Part shown: positions 10,869-22,346 of the stretch, one piece after another
Layout of the letters: each line of letters starts with the position of its first letter
Position numbering within the stretch: position 1 is the first letter of the stretch
Assembly: GCF_048544455.1 (NCBI RefSeq)
Contig: NC_133530.1
Location: 19,335,748-19,399,747, forward strand
Source: Silene latifolia
Taxonomy: Eukaryota > Streptophyta > Magnoliopsida > Caryophyllales > Caryophyllaceae
Length of the DNA stretch: 64,000 nt
Direction: 5' to 3'
Program-made: the position numbers and the translations under genes
The notes under the pieces: model-generated
What the model was told of the DNA's origin: nothing
Database searches by the model: none
Seen by the model: only the letters and a program-made list of their open reading frames with translations

Positions 10869-12365
10869 CTAATAGGAGCCCCGTGCATCGCACGGGCTTT
10901 CCAACTAGTACTTAAGAGAATAAAAAAAAATTGGGTTATGACTTCTATTTATAATCATAAGATTATTTTGCCTTATGGTAATCTTCCGATGTGGGACAAT
11001 TCTAATATTTATACATAATATATTCACCACACTTACATTACTTTTCAATGTAGGACAAATAACATACTAAATACACCAATTTTTTTGTACCGACTTTGAC
11101 ATCAACCCGATTTAATAATGAGAAATGACAATAAAATCTATAATCTAATGATAACATTTTTTTGTCACAATCTAATTATATAATTTTCATACGATATTTT
11201 TTTGTTAAATGAAATATAAAGTTTTTATATCAAAATTGTAAACATCACTTTAATATAATATAGAAAATGTATATATATATGGGACATTTGTATTATTTAT
11301 ACATAATATATTCACCACACCTACATTATTTTTCAATGTGGGACATATAACATACTAAAAAGTATATTTTTTATATCAAAAAAATTTGGGTTAATACCTA
11401 AGTTTCAAGGATCTCTTATATTTATATTTATAGAATCACTCTACCGTATACTATTTTTTCGATGTGAGATACATAATTTAATTATTTAGACATAGTATGT
11501 TCATCATGCCTACATTATTTTTCAATGTGAAAGATATAACATACCAAGAATTACATGTCTCATCTTAAAAAAACCACTACTGTATACATATTATTTTTCT
11601 TTAAAGGTAAAACCACTTAGTCTCGATCATTAATTAGATAGGGATCTCAACCATTAGTAAAATCTTTAGTTTTGTACTGTGTCAGGAGACTACCATTAGT
11701 AAAACCTTTAGTTTTGTATTTTTTGATTTTCATGTTCATGTTCTTAACTCTTTCCCGGGTATTTCCCAACGATTTCCACTTTATTTTTTATATCATATCG
11801 TAGATAATGATAGAAAATCTTAAGAGCTCTTTAAAATAATATTTATGAGACTCAACAAATTTTGGGTGGATACATAAGTTCCAAATATGCCTCCGATTTA
11901 TAATCATAGCATCACATCACCTTATACTAATCTTTCGATGTGGGACAATTCTACTATTTATATGTAGTATATTCTCCACACCTACGTTATTTTCCAATGT
12001 GGGACAAAACATACTAAAAATTACACAATTTTACATATTAAGAAGTACACCATCTTTAATATGTGCAAATAATATGAAATTTATACGCTAATAATAAAAA
12101 TTTTTACCACAAAGCTAATTATATTATTTTCATAATTTTTTTTTAACGATATTTTTTTGTCAAATGAAATGTAAAAGTTTGATATAAAAATTGGAAATAT
12201 CACTTGAATATAATTTAGGAAATATACATATACATATTATAATAATTAAAAGATTTTCCACTTTATTTTTTACACCAAAAATTATACTTCCCTAAATTGA
12301 TTTTTGATGATGTGGACGCTCTCAGATCTCGAAAAAACTCTCTTTTATATATATAGATAGATAGA
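10869..12365 (-). mobile_element. Non-autonomous Helitron-like element
   Basis: The minus-strand 3' end lies at 10869: a stem-loop (stem CCCGTGC/GCACGGG, 10880-10897) sits about 10 bases before a CTRR-like end (TTAG, so not canonical) abutting T. The minus-strand 5' end starts with TC at 12365-12364 and runs into TATATATATAAAAGAGAG and then a GTCCACATCATC block, a familiar Helitron 5' signature. Inside, a unit containing ATGTGGGACAATTCTA and TATTCACCACACCTACATTA returns about four times (near 10985, 11280, 11460 and 11935). No Rep/helicase is present. A plus-strand reading ending at CTAG (10904-10907) is possible but lacks a matching 5' end. Confidence 0.6.
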
Positions 12366-13000
12366 TTCATAGGAAGCGGAACTTTAATTCCTATGTAATA
12401 TACAGAAAATCATTATCTAACACTGTTAAAAGGGAGTTCCCAACCAAAGAAGATGCTCCCTAATACAGTTCACATGAATTGCAATTTGCAAGCAATATAA
12501 ATTAAATTTTCATGAGAATTCCCATGATAAATTTCATGGCATTAGCTCACGAAGTCGAAGAGGACCAGTGGCAATAAGGCAGAAGCTGTGTGCGTTGCTA
12601 GAAGGCGTCTTACCGTAAGGCATTTGAGAATGTCACTCAATTTTGCACCCCGGGTCATGCTTTTTTAAACTAAGACCAAATACAAAAAGGTGGAAGCTTA
12701 TACATTCGTACAAGGGAGACGGCAATACCGCAGCCCACAGCCGTAAGAGGACTACACCAAACAGTAGTTGAAAGAAGGGTAACTCAGATTTGCTTAAGCA
12801 AACAGGCTTTAACACATCCAATATGAACAAAGCATGTATAGAGATGATTTACGATATAGCAGGACAAGAGAATATAGTACAGAGGAAAGTCGGGTAATTA
12901 GAATATGTATGTATGCATGAAATAGCTAGCTGTATATGTTACGGAGTATTTGATTGCAAATAACCTGCATCGAAGCCTGTGTAATTATGTGCTTCACCCT
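12366..13000. other. 3' flank of the first K+ channel gene
   Basis: No separate gene is seen. The part next to 13001 is probably 3' UTR of the minus-strand channel gene. A frame at 12633-12830 has no recognisable domain. Confidence 0.5.
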
Positions 13001-14207
13001 TCAAGATCTTTCCTTATTAGCAGACGCTTTTGTTCCTTCAGGATATGATTGAGCTAGATTTATATCGGACGCTGACAATGTCCCCGACTGATCAACATCC
13101 AGATCTTCAAATTCTTCAAATACAAGAGATAAGTCCTCCTCTGTTATTTTACCCATCTCTTTCAGCTTATACAACGCAAACTCCGCAGCACTGCAAAAAA
13201 AAAAAACAACAACATGAGATTGGAAGCATTAGGTTGATTTCAGGACACAAACAGAATGAGATCATATTAGGTTAACAGTATAATGGAACGTACTCCACAA
13301 CCCCGTCGTCATCAATATCTGCTGCCTCTAAATCCAGGCTGGTCATTCGTCGATGAAGGACACGCTCGACCAGATCCTTTCGTCTGTTCTCAGTATTCAG
13401 CTCAGCAACATACAGGAAAAATTGTGCTAAACATATCGTGCTCATCAAAATCCACACGACTGCGAACAGACGGCCTCCCTCGGTTGAGAAACTGTGATCT
13501 CCATACCCCAATGTAGTGACTGTGCAGCAAACACAGTAAAATGCATCGACAAAATCTAACTTTTCGAAAAATGTCAGAAAAAGAGTTCCAGTTATAATGA
13601 GTACCAAGAGAATTAGAAACACCAAAACGCATTTATATCTAGCTTTGTTCGTTTCAATTTCTCTTATAATGTCACTGGGGCCAAACTCTTTAGAGTCTTT
13701 ACTCATATGATATGCTTTGACAAGCATTTTCTCCTGCTTCTCAACAAGATAATCTGCTCCCTTGCTAAGAATCAATCCAACCAACGCAACTCCCGTGAAG
13801 ACAAAAGCACAAGCAAGGAGCTTTGCGAGGACACTCTGTGGAACTAGGTCTCCATACCCGACTGTAGTCATGGTCACCACACAAAGGTAAAGAGCATCAA
13901 CTATACCATTTGTCTTCGCACCAGTGATGTGATGCCTAACTGCGTAAAAACAAAGTACACCAACACCAAGGTAGGCCAATAAGAATGCAGCGACTTTTAT
14001 TAGATTTGGATTCACATTCCAGAATGGAGACTCGGGGTTTCTAGCACAAGCGATTTCATTCACTTCTTCGGGTACATTTTCCAAGAGAGGGGCGCTTTTA
14101 GCTCGACGAAATCTCCGTTTCCTGACAGCGTCCTTTCGCTGTCTTTCAAGCCTAGGATCAAAGCATCCTGGCAGTAGAGTTTCCTTCAAGAAGTTATTAT
14201 CAGCCAT
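13001..14207 (-). CDS. TPK1-like: Two-pore K+ channel, TPK1/KCO1 type (copy 1)
   Basis: Two exons: 14207-13294 and 13190-13001, with donor GTACGT and acceptor TTTGCAG, giving 367 aa, close to the usual 360-odd residues. Plant TPK1 channels carry K+ across the vacuolar membrane and are activated by cytosolic Ca2+ and 14-3-3 proteins. The sequence shows a basic N-terminus with RRAKSAP (34-40, a 14-3-3-like site), four membrane spans, two pore loops with GYGD at 117-120 and 234-237, and two EF-hands: D297-E308 with good ligands and D336-D347, which ends in Asp instead of Glu. The splice falls inside EF-hand 1. A likely 5' UTR intron ends with an acceptor at about 14297. A paralogue lies at 24176-25422 in the same orientation. 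I cannot say which is the true TPK1 orthologue. Confidence 0.93.
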
Positions 14208-14776
14208 CCAGGAAGATCAAAAATCAACTGCCTCAACAGATTACCTAAATATGACCGGAAGCTTCAGAGTTTGTTCCCCAAGAAGATAGCTTGACACTAC
14301 AAGAAACACAAGGTTATTGTCATAAGAACATACCGAGGAAAACAATTGTATCATAAGCACAGGAGTGTTCCCCCAGTTTGTGAATTCATAGAAACAAAAG
14401 TATCGCTTGTGAATTTTAATGTAACAATTATTTAGAAGAGACCCAACAAACGGTATTTGGCAAGCTCAATGAGTCGTTGAACCTTATGGCTACGCGATTT
14501 CTAGACACTTATTTTTTCCCATGAATTATCATCCACTTGGATCCAACTTGTCAATTCTACAACCAAACTTAAATTCCTTGCGTTTCTTTTAGCAAGTCAC
14601 ATATACGTAAATTGTAGTAACAAATTACGAGTCTTTAATAGTACCACTTATACAGCCAAAGATAATGTCTGATACAAATCATACCATTCGACTATATGCA
14701 AGGGCTAACTGAAGGATTAGTTCTCAGAAGCATTGAATAACCACCCCCCAACCCGTGTGTGCGTCACATATATATA

Positions 14777-14899
14777 CTCCCTCCATTTCAATTTTACGAG
14801 TAAGAAAAGAAGTAGATTTTCAATATTATCCCCTTCTACATCACTATTTCCTAAATCATTCCAAAATAGAAAGAGCGATAAAAAAAGGAATGGAGGGAG
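14777..14899. mobile_element. Stowaway MITE (123 bp)
   Basis: The ends are CTCCCTCC and GGAGGGAG, flanked by the TA dinucleotide on both sides (14775-14776 and 14900-14901), which is the mark of Stowaway (Tc1/mariner-derived) MITEs. It lies upstream of the first K+ channel gene, in its likely 5' UTR or promoter region. Confidence 0.9.
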
Positions 14900-14911
14900 T
14901 ACTATGCAATT

Positions 14912-15086
14912 CTATGTTACTCCGACACTTCACTTAACTGCCGTGTCGCGTGTCAGACACGTATCGGTGCCTGACACGAAACGACACTTCAATTTAGACC
15001 ACAAAACAGGAAAATTCACCCCAAATAGCCGTGTCCGACTCTCGGACACGGCGTGTCGGACATGTCGGTGTGTCTGAGTAACCCAG
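14912..15086. mobile_element. 175-bp MITE of nested GTGTCGGACACG-like palindromes
   Basis: An 8-bp direct repeat, ATGCAATT, flanks the element (14904-14911 and 15087-15094). The termini are inverted: CTATGTTACTCCGACAC against CTGGGTTACTCAGACAC. The inside is made of repeated GTGTCNGACACG-like palindromes. An 8-bp target duplication points to a hAT-type MITE, though the family is not certain. Confidence 0.7.
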
Positions 15087-15094
15087 ATGCAATT

Positions 15095-15880
15095 GGCTGC
15101 GAATCCACAACTCTAGCATCTAAACCAGTAACCGTATATTGGCCTATTGCTTAAGACCGAGTTATTAAGTACATTAGGTCGTAGATTCGAATCCCCCTTC
15201 CCTAATTCTAATGACAAACCTCACTAATCACTATGATCCAAACCAAAAATCATAAAATCTACATAACAAGTTGAAATACCAATCACATACACAGGAGCAA
15301 CAATTATTTGCCACAAATCAAACAAACCCAGATCATATTAAGTCCTAAAATCAAAGATTTTCACAAAAATAGCAAGAATTTGTCAAACAAACTTCTATCA
15401 ACAACGCAAAGAACCCACAGACTAACAAAGAACGGTAATAATTGTGTAAAACCGTGATCATTTTATATATTAACACACATATTTATCAATCAATAGTAAT
15501 AGGGGAGGGGATGAGGTGCAAGCCAATACAATATCACAAATAGGGGACGGGGATTCGAACCTGTGACCTATTGTCACAAACTATAAGGATCGTCTCATGT
15601 ATTGAGAGTTAAGACAGGTTTTATTCTATAACTTGCGAGTAAAGATACAAGAAATAAGTGTGGCTTACATAGTGAAATGGGGCTTATGTAGAATCTCGCA
15701 TCAAAGTGAAATTAATAAGGATTGAGGAAAAAATTATGTTTCCGCAATGAATGAGAGATTGAAAGATCCATTGAAAATCCAGTGTTTATTTGTTTATGAT
15801 GATGCAAAAACATAGCTGGATAACTGAAAAGTCTACAGGCCACTTGTTTATTAATCAAACCGTCACCGTCGTAGGATACA
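15095..15880. other. Intergenic, no gene seen
   Basis: Upstream flank of the first K+ channel gene. Two tRNA B-box-like stretches (GATTCGAATCC near 15184 and GGATTCGAACC near 15551) hint at decayed tRNA-derived SINEs, but no full tRNA fold is visible. Confidence 0.4.
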
Positions 15881-17434
15881 CTAGTATTGGTGCCCGGCTT
15901 CGCCCGGGCTACCTCTATTTACTATTAATTTTTTTTTTCATTAAATAAAATTACTTAAAGTTGCATAACTCATAAATTTATCATTAATATACTAGTATAG
16001 ATCCCGCGATTGCGCGGTTTTTTAGATAGAGATATAAGAGAAGAGGTAGAAAAGAGAAGGTTTAAAACTTTTACTCCTAATAAGATTGTCGGTTTACTGA
16101 AACTTTATTATTAACTTTATTTTAAAAAAATATTGTTGTTATATCATTATATCTACTAAAAGCGCAATATAAACGTAAAATAATGACATTTATGATACAA
16201 TTAGATAAGATATGCGTTTTGATCTCGTGCAAATGGACGGTTTTTTTAGATTGTAAATATGTAGAAAAGTTAGCATATAGAAATTAAAGTTTAAATTCAA
16301 TATTATAGTTTACAATTATTATTAATGATAGTATTAAGAGGTAAAAATTACATTCATTTCTATTTTTGTATTGTATTAAGAGGTAAAATTTACATTAACT
16401 TGTTAAATTTGATTATGCAGTCTATATTTCTTAAATATTAGATACATTTATAGTTAAATAAAATTGATAATAAATCAATATTAGTAAAATATATAGTAGT
16501 TGAAAGTATATGATAGAATATGTAAAATATATGGTAGTCTAAAATAATTGATAATAAATCAATATTAGTAAAATATATAGTAGTTGAAAGTATATGATAG
16601 AATATGCAAAATATATGGTAGTCTAAAATAATTGGTAGAAAAAATTTCTCTACGAAGATTGACACGTAAGAGTTGCAGAGTATATGAAAAACCCAACTAT
16701 ATAAAATATCCAAAAATGTTAAGCCAATTTGTAGGACAATAATTTGAGCGAAAAAATCTTTAAATCCATCTATTTTTCTAGTAGATAGAGGATGACACAC
16801 AAATTTTCATATTTAAAAGTAGGATCGAAAAGTCAATTATGGCAAATATTATTTCGATGCTTAATGAGATTCCATTTTGTAATTTCCTTCGGTGTTTGGG
16901 CCCACATATTTTCATCCTATACTGAGATGATATACACATTAAATTTAGCTTACCTTTAGCCCACATATTCTATTGGATCTATTGAATTAAGATAACATAA
17001 GAGAAAGCCCATTTGCAGCAGCATTAAGTTAGGCGGGAAAAAATTACAGATTTCTTATTCTTTTAGTTTAAGGGGATTTGTCAATGACATATCCTAAAAT
17101 TACGATTAAGTAAATTTTGAGACAAATTCACTACTCTCGCTAGTAATATTTTACTCTTATTAATGAAACAATGGTAATAACATTTTACTACTTGCCCGTA
17201 ATCATTGTTTCTTTCACTACTCCCGCTGTAATCATTGTTACCGTCATTACTGCCGCATTAATATTGATAATTTCACTACTCCCGCTGTAATTATTGTTAC
17301 TTTCACTATTGCCGCATTAATATTGATTATTTCACTACTCTCGTTGTTGTTTCTACTCCTTTCACTAATCTCGCTGATAATATTGTTACTTTTACTATTC
17401 AAATGAGTGATTACTATCATATAACTATATCCAA
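15881..17434 (-). mobile_element. Helitron-like element A, copy 1 (interrupted)
   Basis: The minus-strand 3' end is at 15881: a stem-loop (stem GCCCGG/CCGGGC) followed by CACCAATACTAG and then T in the flank, the canonical Helitron CTAG end. The body continues to about 15991, is interrupted by element B (15992-17076), and resumes at 17077 with a minisatellite built on TCACTACTCCCGC and ATTATTGTTACT (to about 17400). At 17434 it meets the 3' end of a second copy head to tail, so its own 5' end is missing. Confidence 0.65.
15992..17076 (-). mobile_element. Helitron-like element B inserted in element A
   Basis: The minus-strand 3' end has a stem-loop (CCGCG/CGCGG) and GATCTATACTAG; the 5' end starts TCCCCTTAAAC at 17076. 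Copy 2 of element A lacks this insert (TTTATCATTAAT runs on to CTATGACATATCC, 18025-18055), which supports the placement to within a few bases. Inside is a direct duplication of an approximately 88-bp unit at about 16458-16630. No protein-coding capacity is seen. Confidence 0.6.
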
Positions 17435-18960
17435 CTAGTATTGGTGTCCGGCTTCGCCCGGGCTACTTTTACTTACCATTATTATTTTTTTCATTAAATA
17501 AAATTACTTAAAGTTGCATAACGAGTCCATTTTTGAAATAATGGTCAAAAATAAAATATTTGTCGTTTTGGGTCGGTTTTGAAAATATTTGTCAAAATGG
17601 TGTCCACGTAGGCTCGGGATTTCTAGACCTGAAACACGCCACTGCTAATGGCGTGTTTTGTGAAGGAAACACGCCACTAGTAATGGCGTGTCTTTACAAC
17701 AATTTTTTTCCTCAACTGACTAAACTTAAAAAAAAAAAAAAAAAAAAAATAAAAAAAAAATTACATAAGACACGCCATAGGGGATGGCGTGTTTTCCCTC
17801 CGAAACCCGTCATTCCCAATGGCGTGTTTGTTTTAGTCCATTTTTTAATGAAGTTTCTTTCCCTACTCATTATAAACACGCCATTGGTAGTGGCGTGTTT
17901 TAGGTCCAAAAATCCCGAGCCTACGTGGACACCATTTTGACAAATATTTTCAAAACCGACCCAAAACGACAAATATTTTATTTTTGACCATTATTTCAAA
18001 AATGGATTCTTGCATAACCCATAAATTTATCATTAATTTATTTTTCTATGACATATCCTAAATTACGATGATATAAATTTTGAGACAAATTCACTACTTC
18101 CGCTATTAATATTTTACTCTTATTAATGAAACAATAGTAACAACATTTCACTACTTGCCCGTAATCATTGTTACTTTCACTACTCCCGCCGTAATTATTG
18201 TTACTGTCACTACTGCTGCATTAATATTCATAATTTCACTATTCCCGCCGTAATTATTGTTACTTTCACTATTACCGCATTAATATTGATTATTTCACTA
18301 CTCCCGTTATTGTTTCTACCATTTTCACTAATCTCGGTGATAATATTATTACTTTTACTATTCAAATGAGTGATTACTATCATATAACTATATTCAATGG
18401 TACTACAATTCTTTTCTTTACCGACGAAATTACTTTTACTACTTACGCATGCAATTTTAAGAGGATTATATATTTATATAAATATATTACATATATGCAT
18501 TAAATCAAATCAAAAGTATGCAATGTTATATATTATGGAATCTAACTTGAATTATTTATAACATACTTATACTATATTTTTGTATGTTAAATAATTAACA
18601 TATCTATCTATATATCTAATAAACTATAAAGTTTAATAAAATTGTGTATATTTTAAATTTAATATATAATTTTATGATGATAATAATTATTACCATAAGT
18701 GTGCATGTTTATACTAATTAATTATTTTATTTTAAGGAAATTGACCATCTTCTAGTCTTCTATAAATATTTAGGAAAATTACCAAGTATCTTCTTTCTTT
18801 TAGTCTCCTTGAAATTGACCATCTTAATTAATTTTTTATTTTAAGGAAATTGACCATCTTAATTAATTATTTTATTTTAAGGAAATTGACAATGTTTTAG
18901 CCTCTTACAAATGTTTAGGAAAATTACCAAACTTCTATATAATTTAATTTTAACTCAAAC
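17435..18960 (-). mobile_element. Helitron-like element A, copy 2 (5' end unclear)
   Basis: The 3' end on the minus strand is at 17435 with the same stem-loop and CCAATACTAG-like end as copy 1 and the same body, including the TCACTACTCCCGC minisatellite at about 18085-18360. It carries a 487-bp MITE at 17523-18009 that copy 1 lacks. Past 18400 the sequence is very A+T-rich with repeated GGAAATTGACCATCTT blocks. The 5' terminus is not clear; 18960 is a rough limit. Confidence 0.5.
17523..18009. mobile_element. Mutator-type foldback MITE with five internal hairpins
   Basis: A 9-bp target duplication, TTGCATAAC, flanks the element (17514-17522 and 18010-18018), and copy 1 of the host Helitron has the empty site (about 15961-15969). 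The terminal inverted repeats are about 100 bp and almost perfect (start GAGTCCATTTTTG, end CAAAAATGGATTC). A 9-bp duplication with long inverted repeats indicates a MULE-derived MITE. The centre holds five short palindromes with arms like ACACGCCA/TGGCGTGT (near 17633, 17664, 17770, 17800 and 17875) around an A-rich run. Near-identical frames on both strands are by-products of the symmetry. Confidence 0.92.
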
Positions 18961-19010
18961 TATATAATATTTGTATTGAGATCCCTTAATCGGGTCTATC
19001 ACACGGTGCT
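18961..19010 (+). mobile_element. Possible Helitron 3' end (plus strand)
   Basis: GATCCCTTAATCGGGTC can form a small imperfect hairpin and is followed by a GGTGCTAG end abutting T at about 19010. This fits a Helitron 3' terminus, but no 5' end was matched, and it could instead be part of the neighbouring element. Confidence 0.3.
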
Positions 19011-19852
19011 AGTGATTTAAAACTATATAGTATAATTAATTTGTATAACTTTCTTTAATTACATTGAAGTCCCTTGGTTTCTGGATTTAATATATAGTAT
19101 TGATAAAAGACTTTATTTGGTAAAACTAGATATCTCTTCGGTGTCCGGAAAATATGGGGAGGCCTGGACCTGGGAAAGTGGACCTTGAACTTGCCTTCGG
19201 CGTTCACTTGTTCTAGTGAAGGATGGCCTTGAACCGACCCTTTGGCGGTCTAAACTAACTGGACTTGTAGGTTCACTCTAGTTATTACGGAGTATTTTTT
19301 TAGCGGGTTTGGAATGTTCCATGTGACAAGCCGGGCTAGGGATTTTGGACCTAACCGACTCGTGCGTTGGGACTTATTATACCGGGTCTCGGGGCGAGTG
19401 GCACTGTGGGACCTTGGTTTCGACAACCCGAGAGACGGTCTAAGCCGAGCCAGGTCGACTCATGCAATTGGCTGCCTCTAACTCTAGGTAAAGCTGACGG
19501 GAAAGTCTAACTTAAAATTGAGAAGGTAGGTAAAAATTAAGGACTATTTTTTTTATGGAAAAAAAAGGCGAAAAAGTGAACTAACTTAAATTGGTTTTGG
19601 TGTGTTGCCTAACAAAACCGAAATCGAAACGAAAATAATAAAAAATTGGATATAATTTTTTTTAAGAGAATGATTACGTCAAAGGTGAAATATTATTCAA
19701 TAACTTAAACTTTTTTAATGGGCATTGATGACATTCCTGACGATCGGGATCTCGTATGGTTTTAATTTGTGGTAACTCCTAAGTCGTTTTTCTTCTCTTC
19801 TCTCAAATTCGAGAATGATAAAGTTAAAAATGTACTCCGTATTATCAGTTCC
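19011..19852. other. Intergenic; 19130-19510 is an unidentified G+C-richer repeat-like block
   Basis: No gene is seen. The block at about 19130-19510 is richer in G+C than its flanks and has no open frame. It contains ATGCAATTGGCTGC near 19463, the same 14-mer that flanks the MITE at 15087, so both places probably hold remnants of one repeat family that I cannot name. Confidence 0.4.
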
Positions 19853-20492
19853 TTTTTTTTTTTGGTGATAAGACTCATAATTAATCCAAAAATAAAGTAC
19901 GGACTATAACATAAAAACTAAAAAGCATAGAAAGAGACAACACGCGACAAGGCAACGCCGCAAACATCTTGTTGAATCAAACGAAAGAGGTGATCCGGCA
20001 TGTTCGACATCTCGATAGTGAACAAACCCCTTGATTAGCTAGCCAATCCGCGCAAGAATTAGCTTCATGATAAATGTGTTCAATCTCAACCCTCGCAGAG
20101 TATCGTGAACAAGTACTCTGAACAAAAGCTCTTCAAATTTGGATCAAGTGCGAGTGAGCCGAAGGAAAAAAATTGCTCCGTTTGCATAAGACTTTCCACA
20201 ACCTTAAAAGTCGTTTGAATGATAAGATGAGTACTTTTACGCTCAATAGCCAACATCAACTCCCCTTTCAAAGCCACGATTTCAGCTTTAGTAACCATAA
20301 CTAAGTCTAACTTCTCCACAAAAGCTAAAATTAAATTGCCAGACGAGTCACGAATTTATACCTACTGCTCCAGATGCCCTTGGATTCCTTTCGAAGCCCC
20401 CATCAATGTTAAGAAGAAAGAACTAGCCAGCCAGCAGGCAGAACCACCCATCTCACGAAAATCTCGTGATCTCGAGTTCTTTTTTTTTAATA
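19853..20492 (-). mobile_element. LINE 3' fragment with RNase H-like remnant
   Basis: On the minus strand, the decayed frame at about 20490-20086 reads like the RNase H (RVT_3-type) tail of plant L1 elements: an NIDGGFERNPRASGAVGI-like start, then TKAEIVALKGELMLA and KVVESL. The 3' end runs into a poly(A) tract (T-run at 19853-19863 on the plus strand). It is 5'-truncated and carries stops and frame changes, as expected for an old LINE copy. Confidence 0.6.
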
Positions 20493-20589
20493 AGATGAAA
20501 TATTATTCAATAAGTTAACTTTTTACCGTAAAATTTTGCTTACGGTACCGAGGACAACCACGAGAAAATAAAAAGAGGTTGTAAGAGAT

Positions 20590-21265
20590 TTAAGTTGTTT
20601 CTATTTCTATGGGCAAAAATATGAATTTTTAGCTTTTGAGAAATTTTGTTTGACTTTTAAAAAATGGTTTTTTGCCAAAAACTACCTTATATTTAGGGGT
20701 ATTTGTAAAAAAAACTACCTTATATTATTTTTCTTGTTTTAGACTACCTTTGTTTTCTCATTTTTTGGTCAAAAACTACCTACGCAGAAAATATGGCGAG
20801 ATTTAGTCGATTTAGTGACATTAACCTATCTCACTAGACTATCTTAACATCAAACAACAATGATCAACTGCGTCCAAACCAAAATTTAACTTTAGATAAG
20901 CAAAATTAATGAATTTCACATTTCAATAATAACTACAAACATCTACTAAAGTTTAGCGTAAGTACTTTATGACTTCCCAAAATCGGGCCTTAGTAAGATT
21001 AAAACATAAAAGAGTCATGTGAAAGATGTTAAAGCCGGAAAATAGGCCAAATATGTCTAGATTCTTAGCGTAGGTAGTTATTGACAAAAAATAAAGAAAA
21101 CAAAGGTAGTTGAAAACAAAAAAAATAATATAAAGCAGTATTTTTACAAATACACCTAAATATAAGGTAGCTTTTGACAAAAAAAACCCTTTAAAAAACT
21201 ATGTGTTTGGCCAAAAAGTATTTTTGAGTCCAAAAACACTTTTACAAACTAGGCCAAACACGCAC
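20590..21265 (-). mobile_element. MITE family D copy, interrupted by another MITE
   Basis: The flanks 20590-20664 and 21199-21265 match, in reverse complement, parts of the element at 46505-46735 (shared blocks TGTTTGGCCTAG, CAAAAACACTTTT and GGGCAAAAATA). A 525-bp MITE at 20665-21189 splits it, and its far end is missing or decayed. A third MITE starts 4 bp beyond its right end. Confidence 0.6.
20665..21189. mobile_element. Mutator-type foldback MITE (525 bp)
   Basis: Flanked by the 9-bp direct repeat TTTAAAAAA (20656-20664 and 21190-21198). The arms of about 120 bp are inverted copies of each other with some divergence and contain AAAACTACCTTATAT and ACTACCTTTGTTTTCT. It sits inside a copy of MITE family D. 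Confidence 0.82.
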
Positions 21266-21268
21266 TTA

Positions 21269-21858
21269 GGGGGTGTTTGGTTCACCCATTATTGCTATAA
21301 GGTATGGGTTTGGAATGAGCTAAACCCATACCTTGTGTTTGTTTCAACGTTTTTGTATTTTGATACCCATACCTCATACCCATGAGGTATGGGTTTCTCA
21401 TACCCATAAGAGGAGGTGAGTATGAGATTGATACCTTGGTATCAAAATAAAAAAGAAAATTGAAAAAAAAAAAATCACAAGAGGTAAAAATATTTCTCAC
21501 AAAAATTGTAATATTCGTATAATTAATTATTCTTCTAAGCTCTTTTTTCCGATAAAAAATACAATCATTTTTCTTCTACATTTTCAATACATTTAAGAAT
21601 AAAACTATCAAAATACTAAAAAAAAAATTATATACAATTTTTAACTAATTAATATATGAAAATTTAAAGGAGAAAATTAATACAGAGTACAAAAGTAAAT
21701 AAATAAATCAAAGTCAATAAAATAGAACACAAAACGTTTTGATTCCTCATTCCTGAATTGAACCAAACACAAGGTATTAAGTATGGAGTTCCAAACCCAT
21801 ACCACTCTCATATAATTCCTGATTCCATACTGATACATTTATGCGAACCAAATGCCCC
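21269..21858. mobile_element. Tourist-like (PIF/Harbinger) MITE (590 bp)
   Basis: The ends GGGGGTGTTTGGTTC and GAACCAAATGCCCC are inverted, and the flanking TTA trinucleotide is duplicated (21266-21268 and 21859-21861), as in PIF/Harbinger elements. The interior is A+T-rich and holds subterminal inverted TATGGGTTTGG-like motifs. Confidence 0.85.
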
Positions 21859-22346
21859 TTAAACGGTCAAAAGAGACCAACTCATCTTTCTTTCTTTTGC
21901 CCCTTCGAATTTCAGAATTTCAAAAACTCTCACTTCAAAACCCTTCCTGCTTCACCATTTCGCCATTGTTACTCCCCCAAATCTTCACCCTTGTTTCCCC
22001 TTAACAAACTCATCAATACCTCTTCTTTCACCCAAAACACGATACATTAGCAAACCCTAACAATTGGGGATTCTCAAAATTCAAAAATTAATTAAAACCG
22101 TCGACAGGTATTTTGTTTTGGGTACATTTCGTCATTCTTCCAGTTTCCGGGTTGTGTTTAACGACCGCCGCAACAACTTAACAGCCTTGCATTACGGTTT
22201 GGTATGAATTTTCACTCACTCTTTCTCTCGTTTGAGTTAATTTGAATTACTTCCGTTTTCGCTTTAGAAATTGTGCACATTGTTGTGGTTGGTTTTCGTC
22301 TTTTCGCTACGATTTTGGTTAGTACTTAGTAGTGTATTCGGTTAAG

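Noticed and set aside
10904-10907. Plus-strand Helitron end at CTAG
   Set aside because: The hairpin spacing would allow it, but only the minus-strand reading finds a matching 5' terminus at 12365.
17560-17972. Two opposite frames giving almost the same protein (MSFWVGFENICQNG...)
   Set aside because: The identity of both strands follows from the inverted arms of the MITE at 17523-18009.
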